Notes: generated by a model from the sequence alone, not told the origin. Positions 39,519-51,492 are shown, counted from the first letter of the stretch. The stretch is 64,000 nt of DNA from Synaphobranchus kaupii (GCA_029718625.1 CM056376.1:28922424-28986423), one strand, 5' to 3'. Made by a program: numbers and translations.

Positions 39519-40424
39519 TAGTGATGGGAATTATGGCTCTTTTAAGGGAACCGGATCTTATGGCTCCGTTCGTTTCCGAGAGCCATTCAAAAGAACGGCT
39601 CTTCGTTCTTTTTGCGTGTATGTGTGCATGCATGCATGTGTGAGAAGGGGGCACTTTACGACTACGAATGGCAGGATTACACTAGCCTACTAAATCTAAT
39701 AATGCACATACTAGTCGCCAAATGTCTGGCAGAGGACTGTAAACATCTGCCCATTAGCAGAAGACATAAATAACACGTGAACATATATGATACTCTACCT
39801 ACATATCTTTTTTTTTTTTTTTTCATATTTACGTTCACTTCATTACGATTTTCTACTGCCCCCACACACACGCACTTAAATTAGAATATAATAATAATTA
39901 GAAATTGATTAAATGTAATATAGGCTATATAGCCTAATGTATAATATTTTCCCACTCACTTTACAAGACGTAAGACTTCCTGTCGATATATTATGCAAGG
40001 TTGTGGAAGTTGAGCGATAGAGAGACGACGAATAATTTGCGAGTTGAAGAACTAATGCAAACTCTCCCTTTATTTTGAAAGCAACACAAGTATCAAAACA
40101 ACACATTCGACAACGTCATCCCCCAGTAGGGGTGCATGGGAAATGTATTTAAACCTACCAACGGAGTTTGTGAACTTCGCTCTGTATTTTTTAACAGCGA
40201 CAGTTAACGTGACTAAAATCTTATAGGCTATGGATATGTACTCTAATATAAAATATAATATACCAAAAACATGGTCGCGTTTTATGAAATATTTTTGATG
40301 GGAAACACTCTAGGGAAAACCTGGCAAAAAAGAACGGCTCAGATACCTACGAGACTCGGTTCCCTTCGTTCCTACCAAAGAGCCGTTCAAAAGAATCGGA
40401 TCGATCATGAACGACACATCACTA
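39519..40424. mobile_element. hAT element, non-autonomous, exact 8-bp duplication
   Basis: Ends TAGTGATG and CATCACTA, with AAGAACGGCTCTT-type subterminal motifs (AGAGCCATTC, AGAGCCGTTC). The duplication ACAGAGAA is perfect (39511-39518 and 40425-40432). The empty site is present once in TTAA copy 1 at 2809-2816. At 906 bp, with no transposase ORF, it depended on another hAT element. Confidence 0.93.
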
Positions 40425-40890
40425 ACAGAGAAGTGCTTACTTCCAAGCCATGCCAAGCACGTAAAAATGTTCGGATTGAGATACATTTCACAGGAGAGCA
40501 TACTGAGACCGGTAACAATACACCCTGAGCTTCCCGTCTCATTTATTGTACATGAAAGCACATTTATCGAACATTTCTAATTGCCCCGTTGACTTCTATT
40601 GTAGCCCAGTGAGAGCCTACAGGAAATCTGTAGCGAACTCAATACTGGACCGATCAGCGAAAAAATGGACTTCATGGGTCAGGTTCATGGAAGACGGACC
40701 GCAAATAGGGTCCAAGGTCCAAAATAGCGAACTTACCCTTTAAGAGGTGACTGCGAGGTTCACGCTTTAATAACTGTTTTGGGAAACACGTGTTACAAAT
40801 TAAAGAGCCATCGTAGAATCGCTCGTTGAAATCGCACTTAACCGCACTTTTTATTTTAAACGGCAGTTTTTTTTAAAAAACTCACAATTC

Positions 40891-41560
40891 CAGTGGGTCA
40901 GAAGTTTACATACGCTAAGTTGACTGTGCCTTCAAATTTTTAATATTTGGTCGCATATCCTTTGCATGCCATGACTTCCTGATGTCTGTGACCCAACAAC
41001 ATCAAAAGACTCTTTGGTATCTTATTTTCTGGTACTCCTACAAGCGATACTATAACGTCTCTGCATTTGAATGGATCATTATGGGAATTGGGGGGTGGGA
41101 CTAGATTTACCTGTAAATTACACTGGAACAGTATGGAACAGTTGGCTAAATGGCTCTAAATCATCAATGGTCTGATGTATCAAACAAGCCTTAAGTCATC
41201 ACCCTGCTGCCAGAAATACAGTAACTATGGTGGAAAAGGGTTTCTTCTCCTGACTTATTTTTCCATAGAGTTCAATAGGAAAATTTGTCAGGAGAAACAA
41301 CCCTTAAAGTGATCCATCCATATCTACTGCATATCTGGCAGCAGAGTGATGGTTTGAGGCTTGTTTGATACCTCAGACCCTTGATGACTTAGCCTACAGC
41401 CATTTTACCAATCATGTATTCCATACTGTTCCAAAATAATTTACAGCTAAATCTAGTCCCACTCCCCAATTCCCATACAGATCCATTCAAATGCAGAGAC
41501 GTTATAGTATCGCTTGTAAGAGTACCAGAAAATAAGATATCAAGAGTCTTTTGACGTTGT
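40891..41560. mobile_element. palindromic Tc1-type MITE, copy B, right end truncated
   Basis: It starts CAGTGGGTCAGAAGTTTACA, a Tc1-like end of the Sleeping Beauty type. Arms around 40975-41265 and 41285-41545 are inverted copies of each other (for example CTCTGCATTTGAATGGATC and its inverse). The right terminal repeat is lost at about 41555, where a LINE-like 3' tail (GTGCTATACAAATAAAGC) follows. Core sequence is shared with copies A and C. Confidence 0.75.
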
Positions 41561-41639
41561 AAAATGCACGATACGATAGGTGCTATACAAATAAAGCTAT
41601 TATTATAAGAAGCAGAGCGGCTGGGTGAAACACAATAAC

Positions 41640-42195
41640 AGAATACCTGGGCTGTGTACGAATCAGAGCCCTATCTACAGCGCCCTGTCTCCTGTGTGCT
41701 GTCCGCGAGAAATATCCGTTACTATTTTCCAACCGCACTGTGGAAGTGTCGTAAGCAGGTGATAAGACCATAAGATGTCCCACCAGTGTTGCCATGTCCG
41801 CGGTTTTACAGCTAAATTGGGATACTTTCAAAGTGCAGTCACGGGTAGCCTAAAAATCACGCACTTAATTTAAAAAGTAAAAATATGATGATTTCTATTT
41901 AAAATACGTTGGTTTCAGTTAAAAATAACCTATAATTTGGGCTAGTTTTGAGTCGCCATTTGGCTGGAAAGTCTTACGTGATCTGGCAACCCTGCGCCCC
42001 ACTCTTGCGCTGCCATGTCACGTGTTGTTTTTGTTGTATTTGAAGGAAGACGTCAGCAAAGCTGTCCCTCATTTTTTTTAAAAGAAGCTTCACATCATAT
42101 TTATGTGACCAAAATGTTTGTGTACTTCTTGAAAAGTGTGCTCCCGAATGTACTCAGTGAAACCCCGGAAGTAAGTGTGTCATCCGGGTGTTTGA
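41640..42195 (+). repeat. dispersed repeat, also present inverted near 59940-60270
   Basis: Two blocks recur. The first is TCAGAGCCCTATnTACnGCnnCCTGTCTCCTGTG (about 41663-41700; inverse about 60220-60260). The second spans TGTTTTTGTTGTATTTGAAGGAAGACGTCAGC to TCAGTGAAACCCCGGAAGTAAG (about 42025-42175; inverse about 59995-60140). Superfamily not recognised; the short ORFs across it are incidental. Confidence 0.55.
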
Positions 42196-42863
42196 AGTAT
42201 ACTGCAATTTGAAAATTTTTCGCATACTCAACAACTTTCTCGCCCTATCTACTCACCAAGGCTACTCGACAGTGTGGAAGAATGCTCAATCAATCAATCA
42301 ATCTCAGCTGCATTCTAGTCTTTATAGTCAGTCTCATTGTGTTGCAGTCGTTTACCCACAAAGATTAATTGCATAGTTGGTCCTGTTGCTATTATAGCCT
42401 ACAGTGAGTGAGTATGAGTATTCAGAATGAAATTACTCTTTAATATGATTCTACGTTTTGGCTGATGACGTGACACATTTCACTGAAAATTGTCTGGTAA
42501 CCGCATGGGTGTGTTCAACTTTTAAGAGAGATTTAAAAAATAAAAAAAATAGCATACCAACATGACGGCATTTGTTTTTATATTTTTACATTTATATTTA
42601 TATTGTTTTTATATTTTGCCATTCCAGGTCATCCACAGCATGGCATTGTCATAACTCCAATAACTTTACTTTCATATTTAACCCACACCATTTCAATACA
42701 TTATTTCAATACAAGTTTTTACATTTTTTTAAAAATCCATTGGTGTCAATAAGTTACCTGACAGTTGCAGTTTTAACATTTCCTTTAAAGCCTGTTTAGA
42801 AATGTAGAAAAACAAACTCATCTGTACATATTATTGCACCAAGTCTAGAGGCCAGTTTGACCA
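42196..42863. other. intergenic / b3gnt4 3' flank
   Basis: A/T-rich, with a short (CAAT)n run near 42285-42303. It probably includes the 3' UTR of the minus-strand b3gnt4, but no strong poly(A) hexamer can be singled out. Confidence 0.4.
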
Positions 42864-44006
42864 TCACAGTTTGATGGACTTCCTGCAGATCAAGTTTGGG
42901 TCATTGACCATAGACCACATAGTCCACAGCTCTATGGAGTTTAGTTTGTGCACCAGCATGAGCTCTCTGTAGATGCAGGGGTCGAAGGGGGTGATTTTTT
43001 GGCGCAACCCAAAGGTTCTGAAGCCATCATGGAAGACTAATGTCACGTTCATCTTCTGCAGACACATGCCCACAAAGACGTCGTCAATGGGGAACAGGTC
43101 CGTGTCTTGGGCTGCGCGGTCTAGACCAATCACTGTCTGGCGGGACATCAGGTAACCACCCCCTCCTGCGTATGGCGGGTACCGGTTAGCGGGGAACATC
43201 ACCACGGGGATGAAGTATTTAAGTTTGCGGTTGCGAATTGGCACAGCCTTTGAAATGATATCACCAGCAAACAGGTGATCTGAGGGGCTCCTGTCCTGGA
43301 GGAACTCCAGCAGGTTTCCCGTGTGGATGAAGACGTCGTCATCCCCCTTCAGCACAAACTGGGCCTCCCGGCAATCCTGGCTGAACCAGCTGAGAAAGTG
43401 GACCTCCTTCAGGGTCAGGTTGAAGAAGCTGTCCGCAAAGTCCCACTGGAGGATGTCGCCAAAACGCCTGCTCTCGTACTCCAGGAGCCTCTGCAGTGGG
43501 TAGCCCTTCACGTTGTCCTGGGACCTGCCCAAAAGGAACACCAACCTCACCTTCTTGCCCCTGATGGTCTCCACTTGGCCCCACGTGTTCCGGAGGGCTG
43601 CCCGGCGATCGATCTGGGCGGCGGTGGACTTGACAGCCAGCAGAAGATACAGGTCGTGGTCGCAGACCCTGGGGGTCAGCAGCCTGGGAAAGGTGCGGCA
43701 GTGCTTGTGCTGGAGGAAGAGCTGGTGTACAACGGGAATGTTCTGGGGAATGCCCGGAAGGCTTACTTTCTCCAGGCACTCGGAGACGGGAGCCAGTGGC
43801 TGGGGCGGGGTGTGGCTGAATTCAGAGGCGGAGTTCCCATTCTGAAAGTCGTGACTGCGGCGGGCTAGCCCAACCCCAACTATCTCCTCCGGAGAGGCTC
43901 GAAAATCCACCCAGCCAAACAGGAAGCACAAAATCGGGGTGAGCACCAGGACGTAGCACCAGAAGATGCAGTTCAGACATCTGGGTATGAAGATGAAGGT
44001 CTTCAT
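42864..44006 (-). CDS. b3gnt4: beta-1,3-N-acetylglucosaminyltransferase, B3GNT4-like
   Basis: A complete 380-residue single-exon ORF. It is a type II Golgi membrane protein that should add GlcNAc in beta-1,3 linkage to galactose, extending poly-N-acetyllactosamine chains. Residues about 12-31 form the signal anchor, followed by a stem. The GT31 domain shows RRAALRNTWG (134-143), LVFLLG (155-160), YESRRFGDILQWDF (177-190), the metal-binding DDD (222-224), YPPYAGGGGYLMS (276-288) and LFPIDDVFVGMC (304-315). N-glycosylation sequons are at N196 and N320. ILQWDF and the IELWTMW tail agree with B3GNT4, and so does the position next to clip1; B3GNT2/7-type paralogues are the alternative. An AG acceptor ends 4 bases upstream of the ATG. 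Confidence 0.88.
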   Translation of the reverse strand: MKTFIFIPRCLNCIFWCYVLVLTPILCFLFGWVDFRASPEEIVGVGLARRSHDFQNGNSASEFSHTPPQPLAPVSECLEKVSLPGIPQNIPVVHQLFLQHKHCRTFPRLLTPRVCDHDLYLLLAVKSTAAQIDRRAALRNTWGQVETIRGKKVRLVFLLGRSQDNVKGYPLQRLLEYESRRFGDILQWDFADSFFNLTLKEVHFLSWFSQDCREAQFVLKGDDDVFIHTGNLLEFLQDRSPSDHLFAGDIISKAVPIRNRKLKYFIPVVMFPANRYPPYAGGGGYLMSRQTVIGLDRAAQDTDLFPIDDVFVGMCLQKMNVTLVFHDGFRTFGLRQKITPFDPCIYRELMLVHKLNSIELWTMWSMVNDPNLICRKSIKL

Positions 44007-44025
44007 GGCTCTGAAACAGAGAGGC
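44007..44025 (-). promoter_or_regulatory. b3gnt4: 3' splice acceptor just upstream of the b3gnt4 start
   Basis: On minus the sequence CCTCTCTGTTTCAG is followed by AGCC and the ATG. This implies a 5' UTR intron, with the upstream exon and promoter somewhere beyond 44025. Confidence 0.55.
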
Positions 44026-44169
44026 GGTGGCAGTACTCAGGAACAGGGACTTACTGGGCAACAACATCCTCAGTTTGGGAAGCCCAATTCCAGATACAGA
44101 AACATAGGCTTATCAAAAAGCCAAATGGCATTAATGAGTTCTGATATGCCTTACTTCACATGGCTTACT

Positions 44170-45203
44170 TCACATGGCTTCTCATACCATAGATGATACT
44201 CAACTCTTCCTCCCTTTCCCTCCTTCTACCCCACAGGTTAAGGAGAGGATATCTGCTTGTCTGACTGACATCTCTGAGTGGATGGCTACCCATCACCTGA
44301 AGCTCAACCTTGACAAGACAGAGCTCCTCTTCATGCCAAGACCTCCCCACTACATGACCTCTCCATCACCGTTGACGGGACCGTGGTGGCTGCCTCCCAC
44401 TCGGCAAGGAACCTGGGGGTGGTCCTGGACGACCGCCTGGACCACAAAGAGCACATCATGGTGACGGCACGGTCCTGCAGGTTCCTCCTGTACAACATCA
44501 GGAGGATTCAACCGTACCTGACCACCTACTCCACCCAGATTCTTGTCCAGACCATGGTCACCTCACGCCTGGACTACTGCAACTCCCTGCTCGCAAGCTT
44601 ACCGGCCTGCGCCATTCTGCCTCTTCAACTGATCCAGAATGCAGCTGCCCGGCTTGTGTTCAACCTCCCGAAATTTTCCCATGTAACCCCCCTGCTGAGG
44701 TCACTCCACTGGCTGCCAGTTGCAGCCAGGATCAGGTTCAAAGTTCTGACCCTGGCCTACATTGCAGCCAATAGTACAGGCCCCGCCTACCTGCAGGACT
44801 TAATCCAGAACTATGTTCCTGCTCGACCACTTTGCTCTTCTACAGCAGGGCGACTCGCACTTCCCCCCCTCCGTGTCAACGGCTCTGACACACCTCTTCA
44901 GACTCCACCTTGACTGATATTCTAACCTAGGACCTCATGGTACTAGTTCCCTGTGTTTTCCTGTCTGTTTGTTATAGTTTATAATAGTATTTAGAATAGA
45001 AGTGTAGTATAGCTGATTTACCCACAGCTTACTGTGAACTACAGTCAACGTTCATTACTAGGGATAGCTGCTACATTATGGGAAGGATGTGCTTTGTCTT
45101 CTGTTCTGTAGTGACTTTGATGACATCTCTGTATGCACTTATTGTACGTCGCTTTGGATAAAAGCGTCTGCTAAATGAATGTAATGTAATGTAATGTAAT
45201 TAA
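44170..45203 (+). mobile_element. 5'-truncated L2-type LINE with 3' UTR and tail
   Basis: It begins inside the reverse transcriptase: the decayed YADD box reads HTIDDTQLFLPF, followed by ISEWMATHHLKLNLDKTEL. After a frameshift near 44380 it continues in another frame with NLGVVLDDRLDHKEHI, VTSRLDYCNSLLASLP and LQLIQNAAARLVFNL, to a stop near 44913. The 3' UTR ends GGATAAAAGCGTCTGCTAAAT with an ATGTA microsatellite tail, identical to the SINE tail at 243-300. It lies just upstream of b3gnt4. Confidence 0.92.
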
Positions 45204-45827
45204 GTTTCAAATTAAATTACCTAAGAGAAAGCACTAACAAGAAATATAATGGATCAGTCTTGTCCTTGAGAGAAAAAATAAGAGTTAGGATTTGTTCAAT
45301 CTGAAAAGCCAAGCCTCTTCATTATGGACGTAATGACAGGGATCAAAGGGATCTGGAAAGGATCTTTGATTGCTCACTGGCCTTATGGCTTACTTTCTAT
45401 TTCATTGATAAGTGAATCATAATATGGATAATATGAGTCTAAAACTTTTTTTTCTGTAATCCTTCTGTTTTAGAGGGTGTCCTGTGACAATGACATTTGT
45501 ATTTGTGGGGGTTCAACTATTTTACGTGCATATATTACATGGCGCTCTGGTATGGGGGGGGGGGGGGGGGGGTATGTCTCTGGAGAGGGGTGATTACAAA
45601 AGAGACACAATGACAAAAAAGGGACAGTGTAATAGAACCATTTATTGCTACCAGTTCTGGGTGTCTGTTTGAGAATGGTGTGAATAATTTGTCATCTTTT
45701 ATGACCAGCCATAGGAACCATGGATCTTCCCACACCAACAAACATGTACCCACAGATGTGTCCATATACTTTCTTAAAAATATTTATTTATATGATCAAA
45801 TACAATACATGCAGTAAATGCATCCGG
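45204..45827. other. intergenic, poly-G run at 45554-45572
   Basis: No gene recognised. The only structure is the 19-base G run. Confidence 0.5.
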
Positions 45828-46019
45828 GGCCTTTTACAGAAAGCAGGATTTCTGAGTTAGCTGGATAACTGCACTGAGTAAAACCGGAACCCTCCCATAT
45901 CTGGAACGTGGACTGAAGTAAAAACATCTCTTTTTATTTCAGTCCATATTCCAGATACGAGGAGGTTTCGAGTGCCGTTATCCATCTAACTCAGTAATCC
46001 TGTTTTTTGGAACAGGCCT
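45828..46019. mobile_element. inverted-repeat MITE
   Basis: The left half GGCCTTTTACAGAAAGCAGG to TTAGCTGGATAACTGCACTGAG is inverted on the right (GAGTGCCGTTATCCATCTAACTC to GGAACAGGCC), with a further paired block around CATATCTGGAACGTGGACTG. Length about 190 bp; superfamily not assigned. Confidence 0.6.
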
Positions 46020-48106
46020 CTGGACATCAGTTAATTATTAACAAAGAGTTATTATAATGATGGTCTTGCATACAATAAATGTCAACATTCAAATGTCAAC
46101 GCCTTGAAATCATGAAATTCAGCAAGAGGCTAATGTCTTCTTATGTACACTTGTACTATGAAGGCTTCGAAATAGTTTTTAATAATATTTTACAGTCTAG
46201 CCACATCGTCTAAGTGCTGGGATCACGTGATTCTATCTAAAATCGGTTGTTTAAAAGCAGTTGGGTATGGCCTTTTCGTTTGTACAGGAGTAAAGGGCCT
46301 GTCGTTTAATCACAGTTTTAAATTTCACAAGTTCAGGACACACCAAAACCATACTGTTAATTACCGTCATATCAGTGCCTTGGACTGTATCACGCGGATA
46401 CACTGAGGTAGGCCTACGTGTAGGCTACCAGTTCAGGTATTGTGAATAATGACTAATTCGTAGCATCATCGAAATCGGCGACGAATTATAATAATAATAA
46501 TAATAATAATAAAAGCACGATGGCTGAGTCTACTTTTTTGAGAATATAGTAAAATACCAGCCTACCCAAAAACCGACTTAGTAGGCTACAATAGGCTAAT
46601 TGTGGTCGCTAATAAATAGACCTTAGTTGTAGGCTACTGAAGAATCGGTTGTTTGCTGTCTTCCCTTCGTGATGGCAGTTCGCTCATCAGCATTGTACAC
46701 CCCAATCATTTTCCAACAAACTTTGTTCACAAAATCTCACGGGTAAATACGGGTAAGAAGGCACCGTGTTCGATGTACATGGACCTCAAGTGAACGGAGA
46801 TGTAAGTAGGCTAGCCTACAGTGTGCCAGAGGCGAAGTGAGGAGAAATGTGTACATCTCTGACGCTGTAAACTATTTATTTATGTACATTAAACAGCGTT
46901 TGCTGGACGAAAAAAAATTATTGTGATTAACATGCCTCTAGCAGTTGACAAGACAGCTACTATTTAGGATATACAATTTAAATGTGATGTTATCACGATT
47001 TATTTCTGAAGTGCTGCATTTGGAAATGCAGGCGACAATTATATTAATTTCACAATAGACATAGCCTATTAGTTGGCTGAAATTAGTAAGCCAATTATAT
47101 AAACATTATATAAAAAGCCTATAATTTTAGATGAGGACAAAATACGATCGTCATCTATAGAAGCAAAAATCTGAGAAAGCGAAAATAATTTTTTTTTATG
47201 AGTACTTGACTGAGAACAACGAATAAAAATGACACTTATTAACTCTGCTCCAGCGTAGTTAATTGCATTAGACTATACTGAATTAATCCGCATGGGTAGA
47301 TTCCACTAAAGTGAGCAAGTTTCAAATAAGGATATAGGCTACATTACCTGATATTTCACCGCGTTTGAAAGGTGTCCGATCGACAGGTGAAGGTAAGTGG
47401 CGTGTTAACTGACAGAGGCGTTACAGAAATCTCACACATGAAGATAATCAGGTGTCACATGCGGCTCTCTCTGCAAGGTGTAATGGGCGTGGCGTTCCTG
47501 GTTACGTAGGGTACGTCATCAAAACCAATTTTATAATAACGTCAGCAAGAAAACAAAACGTACCTTTGATTTATGTAAATATCACAATGTATTTCTTTCC
47601 AATGTAGGCTACATGTATTCCACTGACAGTGTAACAAGTTTATATAAGTAGACTATGAATCCTGATATAACTATTTTGGCAGTTGTTACTGTTTTTGTAC
47701 CTGTTTGTAACAAGTTTGCATTGTAAATATAGGCCTATGCATCTGCATAAAAAAGAATAATTCCGGCGAAGCTACAAACCAGTAATATTTTTACATAGGA
47801 GGAGCATGCACTGTATTCCCTCTACAGGTTGTGAATAGATAAATGTTTGGAATATCAATCATATAACAAACCAAAAAAGAGCGAATCATAATTAGTGCTG
47901 GCGTTCTTATATATATAGTGATATTTTAATGCTCACGATCATTGCAGGTGAAACCTTGTACAATTTAGCGTGCAAACTATCTCATTGTCGCCACTCAGAT
48001 GACCATATTTCAAATTATAACGGATTAAGCAAATTATTTGTGGCAAACACAATTTATTTATGATACTGTGATACCACAACAGTACAGACGGGTTATCCCC
48101 CAATTC
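46020..48106. other. intergenic, possible b3gnt4 upstream region
   Basis: About 2 kb without a coding signal; a (TAA)n run lies near 46488-46512. A b3gnt4 5' UTR exon and promoter may lie here, given the acceptor upstream of its ATG, but none can be identified. Confidence 0.4.
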
Positions 48107-48300
48107 CTGCAAGCCGTTATGGGGAGCCAGTGGAGGGCGATGAGAAGGGTGGAGACATGGCTGAGCCTGGGAGGTTGTAGATCAGGTGAGCAGCGGCGTT
48201 CTGGATGAGCTGCAGAGGTTTAAATACGCAGACAGGGAGACCAGCGATAATCCAGATAGGGGATGAGATTCCTAAGAGATCAGGAGATGAGCACTGTGAT
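48107..48300 (-). mobile_element. L2-type LINE fragment
   Basis: Minus-strand reading contains LQLIQNAAAHLIYNLPGSA and the SPSTGSP end corresponding to the RSLHWLPV region of the LINE at 44500-44730. Short and frameshifted. Confidence 0.75.
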
Positions 48301-48735
48301 GTTAAATCCAAACACATGAAAATATCAGCAAGATACTCTGGAAGTCACCTGTAGTTAATTTGTAACAATGACAGAGCAGATCATGACTAAAAGAAATCAG
48401 ACATAAGTGTGTTAGTGGTTTCAAGGTGATTAAACAGGTTGGTATTTCGCAAACCCCCCCCCCCCCCCCTTCTGTGACTTTCAGCTCCATTCTGTATTTG
48501 CTTTACCTTTAGGAGACAGCCTGCCTATTCACCTTATCCTTCCTGGATATATGAATTCCTCTTCCTTCTCCTGTCTGTCCTTATTTATCCACACAGCATG
48601 GCGAAACCTGAGAAGCACTTGTACTTAGTACACAGTCAAACGTGAGTCAATGTTTAATCAACTCTGATAGAGTACATTTTACAGTGACAGAGCACATTCG
48701 ATCCCTTTTGGGCTCATATAATATGGAGGATTATT
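48301..48735. other. intergenic with C run (48454-48469)
   Basis: No gene or mobile element recognised. Confidence 0.5.
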
Positions 48736-48866
48736 CAACCCAAAATGAAAATGAAAATGGAAAATGAAAATGGAGGATTTTTCAGCCCAAAATTAAAATT
48801 AAAATTAAAATCTTTTCATTTTCGTTTTCATTTTCATTATCGTTTTCATTTTCATTTTCGAACTGT
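48736..48866. repeat. inverted AAAATG / CATTTT simple repeat
   Basis: GAAAATG units on the left are followed by CATTTTC/CGTTTTC units on the right, forming an imperfect hairpin-capable palindrome of about 130 bp. Confidence 0.75.
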
Positions 48867-49133
48867 ACTATCTATGTAAATGAGGGGGTATGGTCAAGCA
48901 AGCAGGGTGGGCCTCATACAGGTTTAGTGCAGTAGCACTTAATGAACATTAGGGGGAGCATAGCATAGGGATGGGTAACAGTCTATGCTTGATACTATGC
49001 TCTCAGGGCACTCATACGTTTTAATGTATGAAATGATGAAGAATCTGAGCAGTGTTATAAAGTATTCTTGTTTTATGAAAGAAACGGAGCTAGCTAGCCA
49101 GCGCTACGCTGTGTAGGCTATAGGTCAAACCTG

Positions 49134-49328
49134 CGAGGTGGAAAATCCAGGTTCAGAAAGTGAAAGTCCTCCCCAATCATTTGTTGCAATCACCTGGATT
49201 TGCTAATTATCACAATTCTTCAGCCAAGAGGTAGGCGCTAACTAGGCTAATTAGTTTAATCGTGAGTTCATGGGTGTAAGAAACACGGCAGGACTTTTAC
49301 TTTCTGACCCCTGGAATTTCCACCTCTG
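49134..49328. mobile_element. Tol2-like hAT MITE with perfect 8-bp duplication
   Basis: Ends are CGAGGTGGAAAATCCAGG and GGAATTTCCACCTCTG, with matching inner blocks (CAGAAAGTGAAAGTCCT against AGGACTTTTACTTTCTG). The duplication CAAACCTG is perfect (49126-49133, 49329-49336). At 195 bp it is non-coding. Confidence 0.88.
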
Positions 49329-49684
49329 CAAACCTGGTAGTAGCCTACGATAGGCTACATTGTGGCAGGTTAAACGTTGGATTGGATGGTTGTGTTGTGA
49401 AATCCTTTCTTAAAATAAATGAAAAGACCGCAAATGAGTCACTGGATCGTTTAAACTTTTAACTTGGCTCCGGTACTTTAAGCGAACATTAAGGCATTGC
49501 TTCAAAAAGTCTATCGACAGCCAGATTCTATTCTATATGTTATGCAAAATGAGAAATGTTAATGTAGGCTATTTGAAAGTGAATAGTCATGGCGTACATT
49601 AATAGTCATAGTAATAATAATAATAATAGTAATAATAGAAAGAAATAGTCATGAATAGTCCCCCCCATGGCGCCATGATCATTA

Positions 49685-50455
49685 TTGCTGACTAGGGAAC
49701 AGGAGGAACAATTGGAGGCGTTACCTAAAGAACTCTGGTCACAAGGATCAGCAGATGTGGGTTTGATGAAGGGAGTAACTCCCATTGAGATAATACCAAA
49801 AGGCACCCACAGACCGTACCAACGGCAATACCCTTTACGACGTGAAGCGATAGAAGGTGTGCGACCTATAATCCAAGCACTGTTAGAGAAGGGGGTACTG
49901 GTCTTTTGTAAACATTCTCCTTGTAACACTCCTTTGTTTCCTGTTAAGGAGGTTCCGCCCTCTGTGGGATGGAGGTTGGTGCAGGATCTCCAGGCTGTAA
50001 ACAATGCTGTGATTGCACAGGCGCCAATAACACCTGATCCAAGCACCTTGCTAAATGACATGCGACCGGATGCTGCAGTTTTTACAGTTATAGACTTGGC
50101 AAATGCTTTCTTTTCCATACCTGTAGCTCGTGAGTCCCAATACTGGTTTGCTTTCACATTTGAAAATCAAAGGTACACCTACACTCGCTGTCCACAGGGA
50201 TACGTAGAGTCACCTGCGATATTTTCGCAAGCCATGGAAGCAAATTTGGCCAAATTTGAACCACCTGCAGGAAGTCAGATCTTACTGTATGTGGATGACA
50301 TTCTAATTTGTTCAGATACGATGCAACATTGTGAAAAAGACTCCCTTGCCTGTATGAGGTTTCTAGCAGAACAAGGCCACAAGGTCAGTAGGAACAAATT
50401 ACAATGGTGTCAACTGAATGTAAAATATTTGGGACTTGTCTGGCGAGGGGCGTAG
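49685..50455 (+). pseudogene. ERV reverse transcriptase segment of pol
   Basis: A 256-codon open stretch covers the fingers and palm. The first catalytic Asp lies in the block near 50090-50100 (VIDLANAFF) and the YVDD box is at about 50287-50298. The frame ends at 50455, and a shift of reading frame near 50440-50460 separates it from the RNase H part. The ORF begins abruptly at the truncated left end, so the ATG is not a natural start. Confidence 0.9.
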
Positions 50456-50459
50456 CCTT

Positions 50460-51465
50460 GATGCCAGACCGAAAAACTGCCATCTTACAGGCGCCAAGAC
50501 CTGTAACTAAAAGGCAAATGATGTCATTTTTGGGAATGATAAATTACTGCAGAGCCTGGATCTGTGCATATGCTGAGTTAACGCAGCCCCTGTTAGATGC
50601 CATTTACGGGGAGCCAATGGAAGCCAGGGACAAAATTAATTGGACAACAGAAGCTGTCCAAGCCTTTGAACAGGTAAAAAAGGTGTTGGTAAGCTCTGCG
50701 GTCCTAGCGAATCCTGACCCAACCAAACCATATACACAGACGGTGGACACAAGGGGGGGTTTCATGACTTCAGTGCTTATGCAAACATTTGGGGGAAAAC
50801 AGAGGCCATTGGCCTACTACTCCACCCGCTTAGATGCGGTAGCACAGGGAATGCCATGCTGTTTGCAAGCTGTGGAAGCAGCGGCATTAGCAGCGAGAGC
50901 GTCACAGCCGGTGGTACTGTACCAACCATTGTTATTGTTGGTACCGCATGCTGTGTCTGCCCTACTACTGCAGACCAAGAATACCTTACTGTCCCCTGCG
51001 CGACAATTATCTTGCATGGCAGTATTGTTGGCAACACCAAATTTGACAATACAGAGATCAATGATGAAAAAAATTGACAATCCATCAACAATGGTGCCCA
51101 CGACTGATGACGATGACCCACATGACTGTGTGGCGGAAACGTCACGATCAGTATCAGCACGTCCAGGCCTTCAAGACACACCCTTGACTAACTCAGACTT
51201 GACGTACTTTGTAGACGGCTCCTGTAAAAAAAACATGCAGGGAAACAATCAAAGTGGTTATGCTGTATGCACACTGACTGAGACTGCTGAAGCTAACTCC
51301 CTTCCACCACACTACTCTGCACAAATGGCCGAGCTTGTCGCTCTGACACGAGCATGCGCGTTAGCAAAGGGAAAAAGAGCTACCATTTACACTGACTCTC
51401 AATATGCACACTCTACATGCCACATTTTTGCAGGTCAATGGCGAAACAGAGGTATGATTACCTGA
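50460..51465 (+). pseudogene. ERV connection and RNase H segment of pol
   Basis: It is open in a different frame from the RT segment. The C-terminal part is an RNase H domain with its acidic residues in FVDGS (about 51210), AELVAL (about 51330) and YTDSQYA (about 51390). It ends at an in-frame TGA (51463-51465), after which the same frame resumes, so the stop is a point lesion. Confidence 0.87.
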
Positions 51466-51492
51466 ACAGGTAAACCAATAGCGCATGCACCA

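Larger units (their letters stand above)
38851..40739. mobile_element. TTAA-target (Kolobok-like) transposon, copy 2, deleted and interrupted
   Basis: Same ends (AGGGTAAGTTCGCTATTTTG) and same TTAA flanks (38847-38850, 40740-40743) as copy 1. Compared with copy 1 it lacks about 897 bp including the whole THAP exon; the junction is at about 39184, where copy 1 jumps from 1604 to 2502. An hAT element is inserted at 39519-40424. It keeps an unshifted version of the start of the minus-strand acidic ORF. Confidence 0.85.

Noticed and set aside
42015..42212. Small ORF also found near 59944-60498
   Set aside because: Both lie in a dispersed repeat; similarity reflects the repeat, not a conserved protein.
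43323..43868. 181-codon plus-strand ORF inside b3gnt4
   Set aside because: It is antisense to a conserved glycosyltransferase and arises from its GC-rich codon use.
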